Shown in pieces: positions 61,523-64,000 of a DNA stretch of 64,000 bases (position 1 is the first letter of the stretch; each line of letters begins with the position of its first letter). Under the pieces are notes generated by a model, which saw nothing but the letters and a program-made list of their open reading frames with translations, did not search any database and was not told where the DNA came from. The DNA is taken from contig JADLDI010000001.1 in NCBI GenBank assembly GCA_020846745.1, positions 1 through 64,000 of the forward strand. Direction: 5' to 3'. This DNA comes from Bryobacterales bacterium. GTDB lineage: Bacteria; Acidobacteriota; Terriglobia; Bryobacterales; Bryobacteraceae. The position numbers were made by a program, and so were the translations under genes.

Positions 61523-62929
61523 TTACCGCACCGTCAGCTTGCCCATCCGGTACCAGCCATCCGCGCCCGCTCCGGCAATCGCCAGCTTGATCTTCGGCGT
61601 CCGCGTTGCGGCGTCCACCAGCGCGATCGACAGGTCGTAATCCCCTTCCGGCATGTCGGCCGGCAGATACACGGCGCTGTCGTACAGGTTATCGCCCGGC
61701 AGCCACTTGCGAATGTCGGCATCGGTCACAAACACCGCCGTGCGATCCTTGCCCTCGAGCCGCAGCGCCGGCGGAAACTCTTTGTAGCTCGGCGCCACCC
61801 CCTTGTTCTCCCACCAGCTTGTAAATGCCAGCTTTCCATGGGGCCGCACCGTCTCCGGATACGTAAACTTGCGCAACACGAACCGGTAGCCCATCTTCTT
61901 CAGCCAGCGGTCTACCGCCGGCTGCCATTCCTTCGGCACCGCCGACGACTTACCGTTGAACGATGAGATATGCCACTTGAGGGACTGATCGATGATGTAA
62001 TCGACATCCCAGCCCTTGTCCTTCCAATGTTGCATCACCCAGCACACCTCGAGCGATACCGGAGCCTGCTGCCACGCATCCTTCATCCCGAAATTCACAA
62101 TCGCCTGCGGATAGTAATCGAGCATGTGCGACCATTGCCCGTTGCCAAACCCGCCCATATCTCCCAGACAGTCCACCCGCCAACCCACCGGCTTCCGCGC
62201 CAGGCCGTACTTGTTCGTCTTTTCATCCGTCAGCAGCATCACCAGCGGCGTCTTTACGAACGACTCGACATAGGCGTCCACCAGCGCCTCTCGAGTCTTC
62301 TGGCTCAACTCCGCCGAACCCGCCCCTTCGCCCCATGCCCCCACGATCGACACGTCGACGCTTTCCAGGTCTGGATGCCCGTCATAGCGCGCCCCCACGG
62401 CCCGCACCATCCTCGCGAAGTGCTGCGCGTAGCGCGCGTCCTCGGCGTCGGTCCGCCACTTCGCAATCAGTTTCTTGCCCGACTCGTCGCCCACCATCTG
62501 CCGGTACCAGTCCGGCACGTCATTGTCATTCGTCGTCCCATATGGCGCGATCCGCAGCATTAGTGTTTGTTTCCGGTTATTCGCGGTCCGCAGCGCCGTA
62601 TCGAGCATCGCCCAGTTATACTTGCCGGGCTCAGGCTCCACAAACTTCCAGTACACCCGGAAATACGCGATCGACGTTGCGGGATGGTCCTTGTTCTCCA
62701 GGCTCCCCTTGAACTCCTGATACTCAATCGGGAAGCCTTCCGTCCACTTCAATCCCCGGTTCAACTCGTCGCCGTTGAACCGCTGAAAGGTCGTGAACCC
62801 GATACCAGGGTTCACCAGCACATCGTCGATCTCCGCCGGACGCACCGTGACGATCCTTTGCGCAGCCGCCTCGCCTACCGCCAACACTAACAACAGCACA
62901 AAGCCGTAGCGCCAATCCGCACATTTCAT
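61523..62929 (-). CDS. Exported DUF4832 protein, glycosidase-like TIM barrel
   Basis: 468 residues. Signal peptide about 1-23. The N-terminal part reads as a TIM barrel of the GH42/GH5-like kind: VNPGIGFTTFQRFNG, SIAYFRVYWKFVEPEPGKYNW, TLMLRIAPYG and SIVGAWGEGAG with a possible catalytic glutamate. The C-terminal part matches DUF4832: RWLKKMGYRFVLRKFTYPE, TSWWENKGVAPSYKEFPPAL and DYDLSIALVD. A carbohydrate-active role is likely but unproven. Single gene, convergent with the DUF1501 gene. Confidence 0.78.
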   Translation of the reverse strand: MKCADWRYGFVLLLVLAVGEAAAQRIVTVRPAEIDDVLVNPGIGFTTFQRFNGDELNRGLKWTEGFPIEYQEFKGSLENKDHPATSIAYFRVYWKFVEPEPGKYNWAMLDTALRTANNRKQTLMLRIAPYGTTNDNDVPDWYRQMVGDESGKKLIAKWRTDAEDARYAQHFARMVRAVGARYDGHPDLESVDVSIVGAWGEGAGSAELSQKTREALVDAYVESFVKTPLVMLLTDEKTNKYGLARKPVGWRVDCLGDMGGFGNGQWSHMLDYYPQAIVNFGMKDAWQQAPVSLEVCWVMQHWKDKGWDVDYIIDQSLKWHISSFNGKSSAVPKEWQPAVDRWLKKMGYRFVLRKFTYPETVRPHGKLAFTSWWENKGVAPSYKEFPPALRLEGKDRTAVFVTDADIRKWLPGDNLYDSAVYLPADMPEGDYDLSIALVDAATRTPKIKLAIAGAGADGWYRMGKLTVR

Positions 62930-63379
62930 GCCAACATGTCAGCGCATCGCGGCCCCCAATGCAAGCGCCGTCCAGGTGTCGCTCTTCACCGCCGCGCCTG
63001 GCCATTCGAACAAATCAGGACGGCCGTTATCGCCATACCGCTGCGTCCGGCCGTGCCCTGCCGCACTAAGTGTTCGTCATCTGTTACGGCGTAATAACGG
63101 CGGCGTGGATACAGCCTCGCCAATATCCTCGCAGAAATTCCCTGTACAACCGCACGGTGGCCGTGTCTGGAAGTTACTCCAACCCGAGGTGGACCGCGCC
63201 CACTCCTTCAACCTCTGCAGTGAGTGCCTCGTGCGGACCCGTGTCCTCGGCACTGACTAAGTCGTGGAAGATAAGAAAGTCTACATCGTGTAACTGAACA
63301 ACCAGCCCGCGGCCAGCCGTAAGGCCATTGGAATCAACTATCTGGTGTGATTTGCAAAGTGTTGAATTCCCCGCACTGG
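62930..63379. other. Gene-poor region without a gene I can support
   Basis: This stretch between the DUF4832 gene and the CRISPR leader contains only short open frames without a recognisable domain. One frame around 63262-63345 (VEDKKVYIV, stop, LNNQPAASRKAIGINYLV) faintly resembles a broken peptidase propeptide of the I9 type, which would make the region decayed coding sequence. The promoter of the DUF4832 gene should lie at its left end. Confidence 0.4.
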
Positions 63380-63538
63380 GTACAAGTTGGAATCGTAACT
63401 CAAATCAAATGAAAAGGTTAGGAGGCAAACTGTGGTTCAAAACAACACGACGAAAAACACTAAAATTTCAGCTTGCCAACCCCTGCCGGAAAATCTACAC
63501 TATTACTGTTTCGTTTTCAGTAGTTTGCAGAAGGAAGG
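63380..63538 (+). promoter_or_regulatory. AT-rich CRISPR leader
   Basis: The 160 bases before the first repeat are clearly richer in A and T than the surrounding high-GC DNA and carry no gene. Position upstream of the repeat 5' end, opposite the degenerate last repeat, matches a leader with the array promoter. No exact -10/-35 pair could be fixed. Confidence 0.5.
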
Positions 63539-63956
63539 GGAGCGCTCCCGGCCCCGCTAGGAAGGGGATTGAAACGCGTCGACTCTACGTCGAGCGGATC
63601 CTCAGATGCCATGGAGCGCTCCCGGCCCCGCTAGGAAGGGGATTGAAACGCGGTGTCGGCAGCCGTGCCGGTCGGGTTGCCGTTGTTGTAGAGGAGCGCT
63701 CCCGGCCCCGCTAGGAAGGGGATTGAAACCCGCCGTTCCCAATCCAGTTGGAAAACACGGTGCCGTGGAGCGCTCCCGGCCCCGCTAGGAAGGGGATTGA
63801 AACTGCTGAGATACGCATCCCAGCGTTCCTTGAACGCTTTGAGCGGAGCGCTCCCGGCCCCGCTAGGAAGGGGATTGAAACTCTCATTAATAACTTTTTG
63901 CATACCAGTAACCATTGGTGGAGCGCTCCCGGCCCCGCTAAGAAGCGGACTGGCAC
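63539..63956 (+). CRISPR. CRISPR array, six 37-bp repeats and five spacers
   Basis: Repeats begin at 63539, 63613, 63693, 63767, 63845 and 63920, each 37 bases. They open with the palindrome GGAGCGCTCC and end with GGGGATTGAAAC. The first five are identical; the last (63920-63956) has five changes, all in its 3' half. The ATTGAAAC end and the degenerate right-hand repeat give plus-strand orientation with the leader at the left. Spacers are 37, 43, 37, 41 and 38 bases and all different. CCCC and GGGG blocks in the repeat can pair to form the crRNA hairpin. No cas gene is in the window; they could lie to the right of 64000 or elsewhere. The subtype cannot be decided from the repeat alone. Confidence 0.97.
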
Positions 63957-64000
63957 ATCGACAAGACTGACTAACCCATTCAGAATTACCCGCGCACCTG

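Noticed and set aside
62928..63260. 110-codon open frame on the plus strand
   Set aside because: Low-complexity start, no recognisable domain, no ribosome-binding site, and it begins inside the start region of the DUF4832 gene.
63328..63714. Open frames across the CRISPR array, both strands
   Set aside because: They are translations of the repeats themselves (recurring FNPLPSGAGSAP-like strings) and not genes.

Overview
The window looks like a chromosomal segment of a high-GC soil bacterium of the phylum Acidobacteriota, most likely the Bryobacterales/Solibacter lineage. This is inference from gene content. It carries a Solibacter-type TIGR03437 C-terminal domain behind CHRD repeats (20801-22864) and a very large Oar-like TonB receptor with a carboxypeptidase-regulatory N-terminus (44191-47505). 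It also has two different 'planctomycete-type' gene pairs, DUF1592+DUF1552 and DUF1549/DUF1553+DUF1501, a DUF2934 protein, and many Tat- or Sec-exported enzymes. No rRNA or tRNA gene, complete insertion sequence or prophage was seen.

Layout. 1-127: tail of an unidentified gene. 266-5339 (minus): probable operon of HAD phosphatase, small lipoprotein, SAM methyltransferase with a zinc ribbon, then a BtuF/BtuD/BtuC-like cobalamin or iron-complex ABC importer. 5.5-10.6 kb: unknown protein, spermidine-synthase-like membrane protein, exported mannonate-dehydratase-like enolase-superfamily protein, DinB protein. 10.7-15.3 kb: cation-efflux transporter, relics of a DUF1553/DUF1501 pair, three overlapping amidohydrolase genes, alpha/beta hydrolase, RidA-like protein. 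15.3-20.6 kb: EpsI-like protein with a beta-helix protein, exported metallohydrolase, cyclophilin, truncated Fic protein, SLC1-type transporter. 20.8-29.8 kb: CHRD protein, GH127 arabinofuranosidase, sulfatase, DUF1552 and DUF1592 proteins. 29.8-42.3 kb: acyl-CoA synthetase, MddA-like methyltransferase, MFS transporter, MOSC protein, DUF2934 protein, serine hydrolase, Rieske protein, Fpg glycosylase and several exported unknowns. 42.4-55.5 kb: TonB receptor/oxidoreductase operon, DUF2339 membrane protein, HDOD protein, elongation factor P, CocE-like hydrolase and a second Gfo/Idh/MocA oxidoreductase. 55.6-62.9 kb: D-apionate-lactonase-like protein, DUF1549/DUF1553 and DUF1501 proteins, DUF4832 protein. 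63.5-63.96 kb: a CRISPR array of six 37-bp repeats with no cas gene in view.

Together the genes suggest a heterotroph scavenging plant and soil polysaccharides and sugar acids (GH127, sulfatase, mannonate-dehydratase-like enzyme, apionate-lactonase-like enzyme with nearby Gfo/Idh/MocA oxidoreductases, TonB receptor). Exported redox-type proteins and broken gene remnants lie between them.

A base-composition trend runs across the window. The plus strand is G-rich at the left and C-rich at the right whichever strand is coding, as expected where a replichore arm ends. The most interesting items are the orphan CRISPR array, the relic DUF1553/DUF1501 tails, the amidohydrolase trio with one apparently metal-ligand-poor member, the truncated Fic protein, the EpsI/beta-helix pair without exosortase, the elongation factor P with Asn at its tip, and the possible apiose-oxidation cluster.
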